Source of the DNA: Prionace glauca
Lineage: Eukaryota; Chordata; Chondrichthyes; Carcharhiniformes; Carcharhinidae
Length of the DNA stretch: 64,000 bases
Direction of reading: 5' to 3'
Assembly: GCA_037974335.1 (NCBI GenBank)
Contig: CM075760.1
Location: forward strand, 23,731,538 to 23,795,537
Shown here: one piece after another, positions 44,286 to 55,375 of the stretch
How the letters are laid out: each line of letters opens with the position of its first letter
How positions within the stretch are numbered: the stretch's first letter is position 1
Made by a program: the position numbers and the translations under genes
The notes under the pieces: generated by a model
The model's database searches: none
What the model saw: the letters and a program-made list of their open reading frames with translations, nothing else
Told to the model about the DNA's origin: nothing

Positions 44286-45307
44286 GACTTGTTTTTTTTT
44301 TGCTGAGTGCTAGTCTGCATTCTGTTTTCATGTTTTTTTGGCTTCCAAACAGAGCTGTCCTTTATTCTGTCATTAACATTTAACCAGATCATTTGTTTCT
44401 TTTGTACAACCACTACCTCTCCCTTTGCCCTGTTGGCATTTTTGCTATTTGATCTCACCCATACTCTGACCAATCCCTGACTTTTCCTTGTGTTCTACCT
44501 GACAATTATTCGGTGACTAATTCAAACTCTTTCAAGCATTCCAGTTTAATGTGACAACAAGAACTCTTAATTCTCTTAACAATCTTCCTTTATTGAACAC
44601 TTTCAATACCAATTCAAACTTAAAACGGTTGCAACACTTTCACTCTCATCACTTTCACTCTCATTGAACATTAACTCTAATTATTTAACTGAAAATAGAC
44701 ACTACCCAGTTAGAATGAAGTCTGTTCTCGATGTAAAATCTGTCCTTTTGGTATCTGATGGTGTTCTTTAGGGCCAGTGTTCTTTTTGTCATGGTTGATC
44801 TCTAGAGTTATCACTGCAGACAAAGCACTGCACATATCTTTTATCTACAAAATGTTTCAACTTACCAGACAATACTCTGGCACCCAGCCAATGCTGTAAC
44901 TGGAAACTGATGACATACGCAGCCAATGAAATTACTTGTAAATGATTCCACTCTGTTTGGTTCAGATGGCATGTAGCTCACATCACCTCCATAAAACTCA
45001 GGGCCATCATGACTACCTCAAAGTAAACAAGTTCCCATATTTGGGCAACACAGGAAGCTTCAGCTCACAGTTCCCAGACCAGGTCATCACTCACAGTAAC
45101 TCTGCAGCCTTCATCTGTTTTTAATTATAAATTGACCGAAAATCCCAGCATGCTTAATTCACAGTCACCATTGCTTTCAAAAACTAATACTGTCATCATG
45201 GAAGTCAAAAATCATTGTTGTAGTCATTCCTTGTCCATCTATATGACCCTCTCCCCTTTCTCAGCAGCATCAAATCCATCACATTTCTCCCTTGCTTTAG
45301 TTCTGAA
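44286..45307. other. No gene seen
   Basis: AT-rich sequence. Short open frames (e.g. 44942-45124) have no recognisable domain. Confidence 0.4.
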
Positions 45308-45607
45308 GTAGAGTTAAACACTAATTCTGTTTATCTCTCCGCAGATGCTGCCAAAACTGTTGCTTTTTTCCAGTTCATTCTGTGTTTATTTCAGATCTAC
45401 CTGTAGTGGTTGGAAAAGTACTATTTATCATCCAGGATAAAATAAATGTCCTTCATCAGCTTTTGTGGGTCATTTCAGTAGAAATGTACTCTCCCGGACT
45501 CAAAGAGCATCAGCCCACTGGAAGCAAAGTTGTGAGACTGGCCAGACCAGCAGAAAGAAACACTCTGACCCTCTCACTTCACCAACAGCAGAATCCAACA
45601 CCTGGAA

Positions 45608-46534
45608 TCACTTGTGAACTCGCTGGTGTCTCTGCAGGTTGGATGACCGATTGAATCTCTTCGCACACACAGAGCAGGTGAACGGTCTCTCCCCGGTGTG
45701 AACTCGCTGGTGTCTTTGCTGTGTGGATGATCTCCTAAACCTCTTTGAGCAGAGAGAGCAGGGAAACGGTCTCTCGTCAGTGTGAATGGGTTGGTGGACC
45801 ATCAGTTCCCGAGAGCTTTTGAAGCCACTCCCACAGTCAGAGCATTTAAAGGGTCTTTCCTGGGTATGAGTGACCTTGTGGCTCAATAGGTTGGGCAACT
45901 GAGTGAATGCCTTCCCACACATAGAGCAGGTGTATGGTTTCTCTCTGGTGTGAACCCGTAGGTGCGTCAACAGATTGTTCAATCGAGTGAATTCTTTCCC
46001 ACAGTCAGAGCAGGTGAATGGCCTCTCCCCGGTGTGAATGCGCTGGTGGGTCAGCAGATTGTTTAACCGGGAGAATCCTTTCTCACACACAGAGCAGGTG
46101 AATGGCTTCTCCCCAGTATGAATTTGTTGGTGTACTCGCAGGTTGTATGATGTTCTAAATGACTTTGTGCAGTGAGAGCAGCTGAATGGTCTCTCCTCAG
46201 TGTGAATGTGCTGGTGGGACACCAGATCTCCAGAGCATTTGAAACCACTCCCACAGTCAGAGCATTTAAAGGGTCTCTCATTAGTGTGACTAACTTTGTG
46301 TTTCAGCAGGTTGGATAACTGACTGAATCCTTTCCCACACACAGAGCAGGTGAATGGCCTCTCTCCAGTGTGAACTCCCTGATGTGTTTGTAAATGGGAT
46401 AACTGAGTAAATCTCTTCCCACATACACAGCAGGTGAATGGTCTCTCTCCAGTGTGACTGCGTCGATGAGTTTCCAGTGCAGATGGGTACCTGAATCCTT
46501 TCCCACAGTCCTCACATTTCCACAGTTTTTCCAT
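45608..46534 (-). CDS. ZNF-9: C2H2 zinc-finger protein, 11 fingers
   Basis: 308 residues from ATG 46534 ([14 protein letters not shown]; the P of MEKPW is L) to a TGA at 45608-45610 (HQRVHK). Eleven intact fingers. Two blocks repeat the order 'HT(N/Q)[14 protein letters not shown]' finger followed by a CSHC or CSLC finger, the mark of the sub-family with ZNF-6 and ZNF-10. The open frame continues upstream to 46570 but without ATG. Exon start is about 46868; the acceptor there reads TTTTAAAG where the family has TTTTACAG, so splicing may be weaker. Promoter P5 lies about 0.8 kb upstream and is shared with ZNF-10. No broken fingers. Likely functional. Confidence 0.92.
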   Translation of the reverse strand: MEKLWKCEDCGKGFRYPSALETHRRSHTGERPFTCCVCGKRFTQLSHLQTHQGVHTGERPFTCSVCGKGFSQLSNLLKHKVSHTNERPFKCSDCGSGFKCSGDLVSHQHIHTEERPFSCSHCTKSFRTSYNLRVHQQIHTGEKPFTCSVCEKGFSRLNNLLTHQRIHTGERPFTCSDCGKEFTRLNNLLTHLRVHTREKPYTCSMCGKAFTQLPNLLSHKVTHTQERPFKCSDCGSGFKSSRELMVHQPIHTDERPFPCSLCSKRFRRSSTQQRHQRVHTGERPFTCSVCAKRFNRSSNLQRHQRVHK

Positions 46535-47165
46535 AGTGTAGGTGTACTTGTGACTGTCCAGGTTTGACAATCAGTTCAGTCACATTACATGGATATGATC
46601 TCTCTGCTGCAATGTATTTTCAGCATGTCTAACTGCTACAGTTCTTTCCACAGTCACTCAGGTGTATGCATGTTTCAGTATGTGTGTGTCTCGGTGCTTT
46701 TCCAGTCACACTATTTAAAATCTCCTGAAGCAGACAAAGCAGAGAAACACATTTCCATTCTAGATTCAAATATTCAAGTCCCAATTAATTGAGTGACTGT
46801 GTTAGATCTTGAAGTCAAGTTTGGTTTGATATTCTTCTTTAAATCTTCACTTTCTGATATTCTTTAAAAGGAATATACAAATATCATCAATGTCAGTACA
46901 GGGTAGAAATTCAGAACAGACAATTCTAGTTTCTATGGAACATTCTGTCCTCTCTCATTCCCCTAAAGCTGTGAATCCCCATTCCACACACTCTCCCTCC
47001 ATTCTCACTCTGCTGTATCTAATATTCACCCTCCCAATTCTCCTGAAGGTGCTGTTTGAGGTTGATTGACAGATCCATGCTCACTGCTTCCTGTCCTGGA
47101 CTCAGAGAGCTGAAAGTTTGCATGCAAGCTGCCAGACAGACATACGTCTACATTAGTGGACAAAT
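46535..47165 (-). other. ZNF-9 leader and head block
   Basis: Leader with fossil fingers (46570-46700), weak acceptor at about 46868, then the conserved head block (46880-47110) mirrored before ZNF-10 at 48860-49120. Confidence 0.65.
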
Positions 47166-47169
47166 AATG

Positions 47170-47774
47170 TGTGGAAGAAACCGACTGCACTCACTTCCTT
47201 ATCCTCCAGTTGCTGCAAGTCCCCAATTTCCCCCAGAATGAGGAAAGAAATGGAAAGGGGGAGACATTGATTTCCTCCCAGATGTTGCACAGAGGAGGAA
47301 GTTTCAGCCTGAAGCTCATTGGACAACTTCTGCATTGTGGCGTCACAATGGAGCCCTGCCTGAATCAGCCAATAGAAATTATTCGGCTCCGCAGTGACGT
47401 CACAGGTTTCCAGTGCGCAGGCCCGGTGCGGACCCGGGAGCCCCGCCCCCACCCGTTGTTCCCCTCCCCCTCTTCGAGCCAAGGTTTCCAGCCTCGCGGC
47501 TGGCGGCTCCGCCCAGAGCGAGAAGCCGCTTGGTGGCCTCCCCCCCATCTAAGACCAGGGACTGCGCATGTCCAAGGAGAAGAGGAAGCTGCGCATGTGC
47601 GGGACTGTGCCTTCCGTCTCTGACCTTCATGCTGAGATGTTGACCAATGGAAAGAGCTGGAGGACCGGAAGAATGCTGGTCCTCCAGCCAATCGGAGCGC
47701 GAGCTTTGTGTGAATGAAGATTGAGTATCAGAAAACCGAAAACTTGCTCCTGTCTCCAATATTTCCGGTGGGCG
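47170..47774. promoter_or_regulatory. CpG-rich bidirectional promoter (P5) between ZNF-9 and ZNF-10
   Basis: Strong CpG density from 47330 to 47700, GC boxes (CCCCGCCCCC near 47442), GTGACGTCACAGG at 47394, NRF1-type GCGCATGT (47568 and 47591). Cassette: CCAAT 47644-47648, GGAGGACC 47659-47666, GGTCCTCC 47678-47685, CCAAT 47688-47692. ZNF-9 is leftward and ZNF-10 rightward. Confidence 0.75.
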
Positions 47775-47945
47775 ATGGAGGGGGCCGTCCATCCTGACTG
47801 TCTGCCCCTCTACCGCGGCTACGTTCGCGGCCAGGTGTCCCTGGAGAGGGAGCATGCGGTGTCCACAGGCGCAGTTGAAGCCTTCGCGCTCTTTGGGCAC
47901 CGCAGGGGCTGGGGTGCATTATTGTCCCTCATAATCACATTATAA
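47775..47945 (+). CDS. Small CpG-rich ORF, 56 residues, function unknown
   Basis: ATG 47775 opens a 56-residue frame (MEGAVHPDCLPLYRGYVRGQ...) ending at TAA just inside a change to AT-rich sequence. It lies at the downstream edge of P5 and could be a real small peptide, an upstream ORF of the ZNF-10 transcript, or part of a retroposon. The reverse strand is also open. I recognise no domain. Confidence 0.25.
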   Translation: MEGAVHPDCLPLYRGYVRGQVSLEREHAVSTGAVEAFALFGHRRGWGALLSLIITL

Positions 47946-48234
47946 TTTGATGTTTTTAAGTCTCCTTTGTACTTTGATTTTGTTCTGCCTGTTCCCTTTT
48001 TTTGGCCCCTTTTACTTTGTCCCAATGTAATTTGAGTTTGTTTATTTGGTTTGACCTTAAAAGAGGCCGACATTTACGGTCAGGGAATGTAGATTTATTT
48101 CACCTAAAAGAGGCCAACATCTGTGAGTAAAACACTTTCTTTTCTTCCCCCTTTCCATATCTTATTATTTCTAACTTTGTAATATATTTCTGTAGCTACA
48201 TTATATACATCCAGTCATAAAGTCATTGCAGCAC

Positions 48235-48590
48235 AGAAGGAGTCTATTGGGTAACTTGAGTCACAGAATCCCTACAGTGCAGAAGGAGGCCTTTTGGCCC
48301 ATCAAGTCTGCGCTGACTCTCCAACAGAGCATTCTTCCCAGGCCCTCTCCCGGATTTACAACAGAATTACCCTGCTAATCCCCCCAATCCACACATCCTG
48401 AGACACTAAATGGCAATTGAGCATGGGCAATCAACCTAACCTGTATGTCTGACAGACAGTAAGAAGTCTCACAATACCAGGTTAAAGTCCAACAGGTTTA
48501 TTTGGTAGCAGAGATGTTCACCTGATGTGAGAATTCTTACTGCGCCCACCCCAGTCCAATGCAGACATCTCCACATCATGTTATGGACTG
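48235..48590 (-). mobile_element. Antisense SINE plus short fold-back repeat
   Basis: 48235-48465 is an antisense tRNA-derived SINE (GAATCCCTACAGTGCAG). 48466-48590 is a short form of the 36880-37512 repeat, with ends CAGTAAGAAGTCTCACA and TGTGAGAATTCTTACTG (48466-48541) in inverted order; the hammerhead core is deleted here. Confidence 0.75.
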
Positions 48591-48849
48591 CAGATTGATT
48601 CTCTACAGAATGAACCAATCAGTCCTATTCTATTTCTTTGCCAACAATGCAAGTTTTATTTTCTTTGAATGCGCACCCAATTTCATTTTGAAATGATTGA
48701 ACATTTTCAGTTCCATCATCTTCATAGGCAGCGAGTTCCAGATCAGATGCTGTCCCTACCTAAGTATAAATATTCCTCAAATCCCTGCTCTACTATTATT
48801 CAAATAATGTCCTGTTATATTACACTTTTATCCCGTATGAGAGACATCT

Positions 48850-49477
48850 GTCTGGTAGCCTGCATGGAGATTTTCAGCTCTGTGTCCAGGACAGGAAGCA
48901 GTGAGCATGGATCTGTCAATCTGCCTCAATCAGCACCTTCAGGAGAATTGAGAGGGTGAACATTAGACACAGCAGAGTGAGAATAGAGGGAGAGCGTGGA
49001 AGGAGATTTACAGCTTTTGGGGAATGAGAGAGGAAAGAATGTTACATAGAAACTAGAATTGTCTGTTCTGAATTTCTATTCTGTACTGACACTGATGACT
49101 TGTGTAAATTCCTTTGACAGGGTATCAGAAGGTGAGGATTTACAGACAGAAATCTCAAATCAAACATCACATCAGCATGTGACAGAGTCACTCAATTCAT
49201 CAGGACCTCAATATCATTGACCTTTGAATCTAGAAGGAGAAATGTTTCTCTGTTCTGTCTGCTTCAGAAGATTTTAAGCATCAGTGTGACTGGAAAAGCA
49301 GCAAAACAAACACACCCGAGTGAGAGTGTTCCAGTGCACTGTGTGTGGAAAGAGCTTTAACCAGTTATACAGCCTGAAAATACATCACAACATTCACAGC
49401 GAGGAGAGACTGTACCTGTGTTCTGTGTGACATTTAACTGATTGTTTAACCTGGAGAGTCACAAGGACACCTGCACC
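48850..49477 (+). other. ZNF-10 head block and leader
   Basis: Head block 48850-49110, acceptor TTCCTTTGACAG with exon start 49121, then an untranslated leader. The leader contains one fully intact finger (CTVCGKSFNQLYSLKIHHNI, 49330-49400) whose frame ends at TGA 49428-49430, before the ATG at 49478. Confidence 0.75.
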
Positions 49478-50323
49478 ATGGAGAAACCGTGGAAATGTGC
49501 GGACTGTGGGAAAGGATTCAGTTTTCCATCTCAGCTGGAAATTCATCGGCGCAGTCACTCTGGGGAGAGACCGTTCACCTGCTCTGTGTGTGGGAAGGGA
49601 TACACTCAAATAATTGATTTACAGAGACACCAGCGAGTTCACACTGGGGAAAGGCCATTCACTTGCTCTGAGTGTGGGAAAGGATTCACTCGATTATCCA
49701 GTCTGCAGAGACACAACCGATTTCACACTGGGGAGAGACCTTTCATCTGCTCTGTGTGTGGGAAGGGATTCACTCAGTTAATTGATTTGCAGAGCCATCA
49801 GCGAGTTCACACTGGGGAGAGGCCGTTCACTTGCTCTGTGTGTGGGAAAGGATTCAGTGTGGCATCAGGTCTGCGGAGACACCAGTTAGTTCATACTGGG
49901 GCGAGGCCGTTCACTTGCTCCTTGTGTGGGAAAGATTTCAGTCAGTTGCCCTACTTGCTGAGGCACAATGTCATTCACACCCAGGAGAGACCCTTTAAAT
50001 GCTCTGACTGTGGGAGGGATTTCAAAAGCTCTCAGCTAATGATGTCCCACCAGCGCATTCATACTGAGGAGAGACCGTTCAGCTGCTCTCAGTGCACAAA
50101 GAGATTCAGATCATCATCTGCCCTGCGGACACACCAGCGAGTTCACACTGGGGAGAGACCGTTCACCTGCACCGTGTGTGGGACGGGATTCACTCACTCA
50201 TCCCGACTGCAGAAACACCAGCGAGTTCACACTGGGGAGAGACCGTTCACCTGCACTGTGTGTGGGACGGGATTCACTCACTCATCCCGACTGCAGAAAC
50301 ACCAGCGAGTTCACAAGTCATAA
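49478..50323 (+). CDS. ZNF-10: C2H2 zinc-finger protein, 10 fingers
   Basis: 281 residues from ATG 49478 ([14 protein letters not shown]); the upstream open codons to 49442 have no ATG. Ten intact fingers. The order [37 protein letters not shown] marks the ZNF-6/9 sub-family. Fingers 9 and 10 are identical in protein, from an 84-base tandem duplication (about 50146-50313) with one silent difference. After the final HK codons the family TGA is missing: an antisense LINE tail starts there and supplies S and the TAA stop. Divergent from ZNF-9 across P5. No broken zinc ligands. Likely functional, with a retroposon-derived stop and 3' UTR. Confidence 0.92.
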   Translation: MEKPWKCADCGKGFSFPSQLEIHRRSHSGERPFTCSVCGKGYTQIIDLQRHQRVHTGERPFTCSECGKGFTRLSSLQRHNRFHTGERPFICSVCGKGFTQLIDLQSHQRVHTGERPFTCSVCGKGFSVASGLRRHQLVHTGARPFTCSLCGKDFSQLPYLLRHNVIHTQERPFKCSDCGRDFKSSQLMMSHQRIHTEERPFSCSQCTKRFRSSSALRTHQRVHTGERPFTCTVCGTGFTHSSRLQKHQRVHTGERPFTCTVCGTGFTHSSRLQKHQRVHKS

Positions 50324-50701
50324 AGTCATACAGTACAGAAAGGGCCTTTCAGCCCATCAAGTCTGCACTGACAAAACTATACTAAATTTGCATTAATCCA
50401 CTTTCCAGCACTTGGCTGATGGTGTTTGAACTGTCAAAACATTCCAATGCTCATCCATGTGCTTTTTAAAGGTTGTGAGGTTTCCTGCCTCTACTACCCA
50501 CCCAGACAGTGAATTCCAGACTCCCACCACCCTCTGGGTGAAAACATTTTTCTTCAAATCCCCCAAAACCTCCTGTCCCTCACCTTAAAATGATGCCACC
50601 TCATTATTGACCCTTCAAATAAGGGATACAGCTGCTTCCTATCCACCCTGTCCATACCCCTCATAATCTTATACACCTCAACCATGTCCCCCCTCAGCCT
50701 T
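50315..50701 (-). mobile_element. LINE 3' end, antisense, at the ZNF-10 stop
   Basis: Reverse-complement LINE tail (CAGCCCATCAAGTCTGCAC, CACCCTCTGGGTGAAAAC, CATACCCCTCATAATCTTAT). It adjoins the last finger codon on the left and LINE-A on the right. Confidence 0.8.
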
Positions 50702-52255
50702 CTGGGGAGCCTCCTGTCGACACAGGCAGATACAAAGATGAAAAGACGAAACCCAGCATCAACTTCCGGGGAAATGCCGGAAGATTGGAAAACGGCTAAT
50801 GTTACGCCGTTGTTTAAGAAGGGTGCCAGGCAAAAGGCGGGGAATTATAGGCCGGTTAGTTTAACGTCTGTGGTAGGTAAATTGTTAGAATCCATCATTA
50901 AGGAGGAAATAGCGAGGCATCTTGAGGGGAATTGCTTGATAGGGCGGACGCAACACGGTTTCATTAAAGGGAAGTCGTGTCTGACAAATTTACTGGAGTT
51001 CTATGAGGATGTGTCTAGGGCAGTGGATAGAGGAGAGCCGGTGGATGTGGTCTTTCTGGATTTTCAGAAGGCGTTTGACAAGGTACCTCACAAGAGGTTA
51101 TTGCAGAAGGTCAGGGGACATGGAGTTGGGGGTAGGGTGTTAGCGTGGATAGAGGATTGGTTGTCAAATAGGAGGCAGAGAGTGGGGGTCAATGGGTGCT
51201 ATTCGGATTGGTGGTTGGTGACTAGTGGGGTGCCCCAGGGGTCGGTGCTGGGGCCTCAGCTATTTACCATTTATATAGATGATCTGGAGGAGGGAACCGA
51301 GTGCAGGGTGTCGAAATTTGCTGATGACACCAAGATTGGGGGAAAGGCAAATTGTGAGGAGGGTGTGGAGAGTCTGCAGAAGGATCTAGATAGGCTGGGC
51401 GAATGGGCCAGGAAATGGCAAATGGAATTTAATGTTGGCAAGTGTGAGGTGGTCCACTTTGGTAGGAGGAATGGTAGGAAGGACTATTACTTACGTGGCG
51501 AAAAACTGCAGCAGGCGACGGTGCAGAGGGACCTCGGGGTCCTTGTGCATGAGTCGCAAAAACCCAGCTTGCAGGTGCAACAGATGGTCAGGAAGGCGAA
51601 TGGGATGCTGGCCTTCATAGCGAGAGGGATTGAATATAAAAGTAGGGAGGTCTTGCTGCAGCTGTATAGGGCATTGGTGAGGCCGCAGCTGGAGTACTGT
51701 GTGCAGTTTTGGGCGCCGCACCTGCGTAAGGATATTTTGGCCCTGGAGGGAGTGCAGAGGAGGTTTACTAGGCTGATACCAGAGTTGAGGGGATTGAGCT
51801 ATGAGGAGAGGCTGAATAAACTAGGCTTGTACTCGTTAGAGTTTAGAAGAATGAGGGGAGATCTCATTGAGACGTATAAGATGATGAATGGGATGGATAG
51901 AATAGAGGTGGAGAGACTCTTCCCGCTCAAAAAAGACAGTAGGACTAGGGGGCACAGCCTCAAGATAAGGGGGAGGCGGTTTAGAACAGAGTTGAGGAGG
52001 AACTTCTTCACTCAAAGGGTGGTGAATCTCTGGAATTCTCTGCCCGTTGAAGTGGTGGAGGCTGCCTCGCTAAATATTTTTAAGAAGCGGGTTGATGGGT
52101 TTTTGATAAGAGAAGGGATTAAGGGTTATGGGGAGAGGGCGGGAAGGTGGAACTGAGCCACGACAGATCAGCCATGATCTTATTGAATGGTGGGGCAGGC
52201 TCGAAGGGCTAGATGGCCTACTCCTGCTCCTATTTCTTATGTTCTTATGTTCTAA
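50702..52255 (+). mobile_element. LINE-A: young CR1-type LINE, 5'-truncated, open RT frame
   Basis: The ORF is open from 50684 to 52156 with no stop or shift. The first few residues come from the older antisense repeat; LINE-A proper starts about 50702. RT motifs are intact: KTANVTPLFKKG, NYRPVSLTS, VFLDFQKAFDKV (first catalytic Asp), GVPQGSVLGP, KFADDTKIGG (catalytic FADD), then a CR1-like C-terminal region to YGERAGRWN. The endonuclease and the first part of the ORF are absent, so it cannot move by itself. The 3' UTR ends in TTCTTATG repeats. Copies at 2294 and 15148 show the family was recently active in this genome. Confidence 0.93.
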
Positions 52256-52660
52256 CTCCAATTAATCACTACAGGCTTTGGACGCATGAGGAACAGAGTG
52301 TTTGAAGCTCAAGACTCAGATCCAGCACCAGCCTCATGTTCCACAGAGCAGCCGTGGTCTCTGCCCTCTTGTATCCATCAGAAGCATGGGCAACGTACAG
52401 CACACACCTCAAATCCCTGAAGAGATGTCACTAATGTTGTTTCCACAAAATCCTGCAAATCTACTGGCAGGATAGGCATACCAATGTGAGTGTTCTCTCC
52501 TTTACGGTTGAAGAATTTATCTATCCTTTGCCTTAAAAACATTCAACAAACACTGGCAGGGAATGCCACAGAAGGTGCTGGAGTGTAGCAACTAATGGAA
52601 TTTCAAAGTAACTTCACTGTAGTGTGAATGTAAGCCTTATTTGTGACTAATAAATAAACA
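52256..52660 (+). mobile_element. LINE RT C-terminal scrap and SINE tail
   Basis: 52256-52500 reads in pieces like a LINE C-terminus (…VVSALLYPSEAWATYSTHLK…, YWQDRHTNV). 52600-52660 is a SINE 3' tail (TAACTTCACTGTAGTGTGAA, AATAAATAAAC). Confidence 0.6.
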
Positions 52661-52919
52661 AACTTTGCATGAAGAAGTTCCTCCTCAACTCAGTTCTAAA
52701 TCTGTACCCCCTTATTTTGAGGCAATGCCCCCTAGTTCGAGTTTCACCTGCCAATTGAAACAACCTCCCTGCTTCCATCTTATCTATTCTGATAATTTTA
52801 TATATACTATATTTATAATTTTATGTGTTTCTAGAAAAGCTCCTCTCATTCTTCTGAATTCCAATGAGTATAATTCCAGTCCACTCAGTCACTCCTCTTA
52901 AGCTGACCCTCTCAACTCT
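52661..52919 (-). mobile_element. CR1-like LINE tail, antisense
   Basis: Reads as complement of KKFLLNS-type sequence (GAAGAAGTTCCTCCTCAACT), then AATGCCCCCTAGTTCGAG, and ends near 52915. Confidence 0.75.
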
Positions 52920-54677
52920 GATAGGAAGTTTAACCAAAGATCAATCCAACACCAGATTGTTCGGAATCATTTCACATCTCCCAAATTTTAAATAACCATG
53001 ACAAATTAAAACTCTCATTCTCACATGTGTGAATTGTATCCAGATTAAAATTCCTCCATGTTTAGTAAAATATCCTGGAATCAGGTCTCTGGCCAGTAAA
53101 TATGGCTCCAGGCTCATAAATTTTGAAAAAAAAGCTTTATTAATTACACTTTTTTTGAAAATCTGTTTGATTTAAATCACAGACAGAAATCCTCAAAGCT
53201 TGAAGCATTCAACCCACAAATATCATCCATACACAAGCAGAGAAACTTAGCATGTGCTTCACAAGAATGACCAAAATGAATTCCTTCAGCGTTCTTGTGG
53301 TTCTGTTTTTAAACTTCAAGAAATACCTTTAATTAAAGACTCAAGGTAAGGTTAAATCCCCAGAAAGATAAACCTTAACAAATGTAGCCCAAAACAATGA
53401 TAAAACACATTTACAAACATCCACATAAACAAATGAAACATACAGGTTCTCACAGCTCGTAAATATCAAACAATGAATCTTAAGCATTCTCTCAGCTATA
53501 GCTTCCTAAAGCGACAGAGGACTAAAAGCTCACAACTCCTTGATTAAAATAAGATACAAGATGCTTAGTTCTCCTTTATTATAACTCAAACTTTTTTTTG
53601 TTCCATCTAATGGTAGGATTAGAACCATTAGGATCTACTCTCAGAGATCTGCTTTTCAGTCCAGTGCTACTTGCAATATACTGTCACTTTACTGACTATC
53701 AGGTCACAAGTCCCTCACAAATTTATGATAAAATAATTGATATGATGCCTGAGAATGCTTCTTAACTTCTGAACTAACTGTCTACCGCTGTTTGATGATT
53801 GGTCAGACCCCCTTTTTACAGATTCAGGTTTTTAGCCACTAAACTGGAATAAGCTTAATTCTAATTCATTCTGAGTAAATATTCTCACCCGGTCCTCTGT
53901 TTTGGGGCCTTGCTAAGCAACTTTAACAATCCGTGATTGCAGAAACTGAGCAGTCACAGGAAGGTGGTAAGATAGTCCAGTCCCACAATGTTTCACATTC
54001 AATCTGCAGTCCTTCAATTATAACAGAATATGTGGCTGTATGTAGCTGTCTCGGCCACGGTCAACCTGAACACTGCCTTCCTGAACTGCTGCAATGCTTG
54101 AGGTGTAGGTACATCCACAGTGCTGTTAGTGGGGGATTTCCAGCTACACATTCCTGACATTAACTAGAATGTAGGTGGATACCAGATTGATATTTTCCAT
54201 TCAACCACACCCCAGGTGAGTTATCCTTGTTCCGTTATTGTCCAGGACAATACATTCACAATATCTTTAAAACAGAAATTCAACATTCCCATTTGATTTC
54301 AGGTATTAACGTATTCTGTTACTTTGTTCTTTATTGTCGATGTCAGGCTGGGGTTGTTTCCCTTGGAGCAAAGGAGGTTGAGGGGAGATTTGATAAAGGC
54401 AGACAAGATACTGACAGGTTTAGATAAGGTGGACAGAGATAAGCTGTTCCAATTAGCTGATGGGACAAGGACAATGGGGGTCACAGATTTGACGTTTTGG
54501 GTCAGAGTGCACGGGAGATGTGAGGAAGAATATTTTGAAGCCATGAATGGTAATGATCTGGAACTGACTGTCTACGAGGATGGAGGAAGTGGAGACAATA
54601 AATAATTTCAAAGGAACTTGGATGGGCATTTTGGAGGGTTTCAAACAGAAATGCTGACTAAATATCTCTGAACTTCC
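52920..54677 (-). repeat. Orphan 3' module of a lost minus-strand ZNF gene
   Basis: 53640-54677 is paralogous to the ZNF-1 3' flank (3901-4930), and 52920-54320 is the inverse of 28530-29765 behind ZNF-5. The LINE tail of the module (54325-54677) is present. It stops at 54677 in GAACTTCCT, exactly where the ZNF-1 flank continues towards its coding exon. No finger array follows; duplicated repeat DNA does. Confidence 0.85.
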
Positions 54678-55375
54678 TTCTCAATTCCGTTCTAAACCGC
54701 CCCCCCCCTTTATCTTGAGGCTGTGCCCCCTAGTCCTATTATCCTTTCTGAGCGGGAAGAGTCTCTCCACCTCTATCCTATCCATCCCATTCATCATCTT
54801 ATACGTCTCTCAAAACCCATTGATAAACCTCACTACACAATCAGCTCTGACCAGGGCTTTCATATGTTGTCACTGAGCATTAAGCAGAAAGAGTGGAACG
54901 GCATGCAGGCCACACAGCCTAACCTGGCTTCAAATCCTGCTTGGGTGACTGTCTGTCATGCTCTCCCCATGTCTGTGTGGGTTTCCTTTGGGTGCTCTGG
55001 TTTCCTCCGACAGTCCAAAGATACAAAGAACAAAGAACAATCCAGCACGGGAAACAGGCCCTTCGGCCCAACGAGCCCGCGCCGCCACATCACCCTGCAC
55101 CTATTCTACCCTGCATGGCTACGAATGGAACCCTACTCAGTCAGATTCAGGGAAGAAATAGTGTCAATTTGGTAAAAACCGATTAGCCTGAGAGCACATT
55201 TTTGGGGTGTGGGAGGAAACCGGAGCGCCCGGAGGAAACCCACGCAACCACAGGGAGAATGCGCAAACTCCCACAGACACAGGCCCAAATCCATGTGCCT
55301 GCACAGCCAGCAGTGCTAGTCACTGAGCTGTTGCGTGTAGGTACACTGAGATGTGTAGGTCAGATGGGTTAGCCA
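54676..55375 (+). repeat. Segmental duplicate of 58287-58652, with a SINE inserted
   Basis: 54676-55020 is nearly identical to 58287-58625. The duplicate starts inside an antisense LINE-A and runs through its edge into a SINE, so it was copied as DNA, not retrotransposed. The match resumes at 55349-55375 (ATGTGTAGGTCAGATGG) after an inserted SINE-like element (55021-55348). It ends directly against the ZNF-11 leader. Confidence 0.88.

Noticed and set aside
44135-44473. 112-residue minus-strand frame as a gene
   Set aside because: No domain or coding bias is seen, it overlaps repeat-like sequence, and low-complexity Lys/Gln content comes from a poly-T tract on the + strand.
50684-50760. ATG and first residues of the 490-residue LINE frame as a true start
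   Set aside because: The ATG lies in the older antisense repeat; LINE-A itself begins at about 50702, so the start is a chance fusion.
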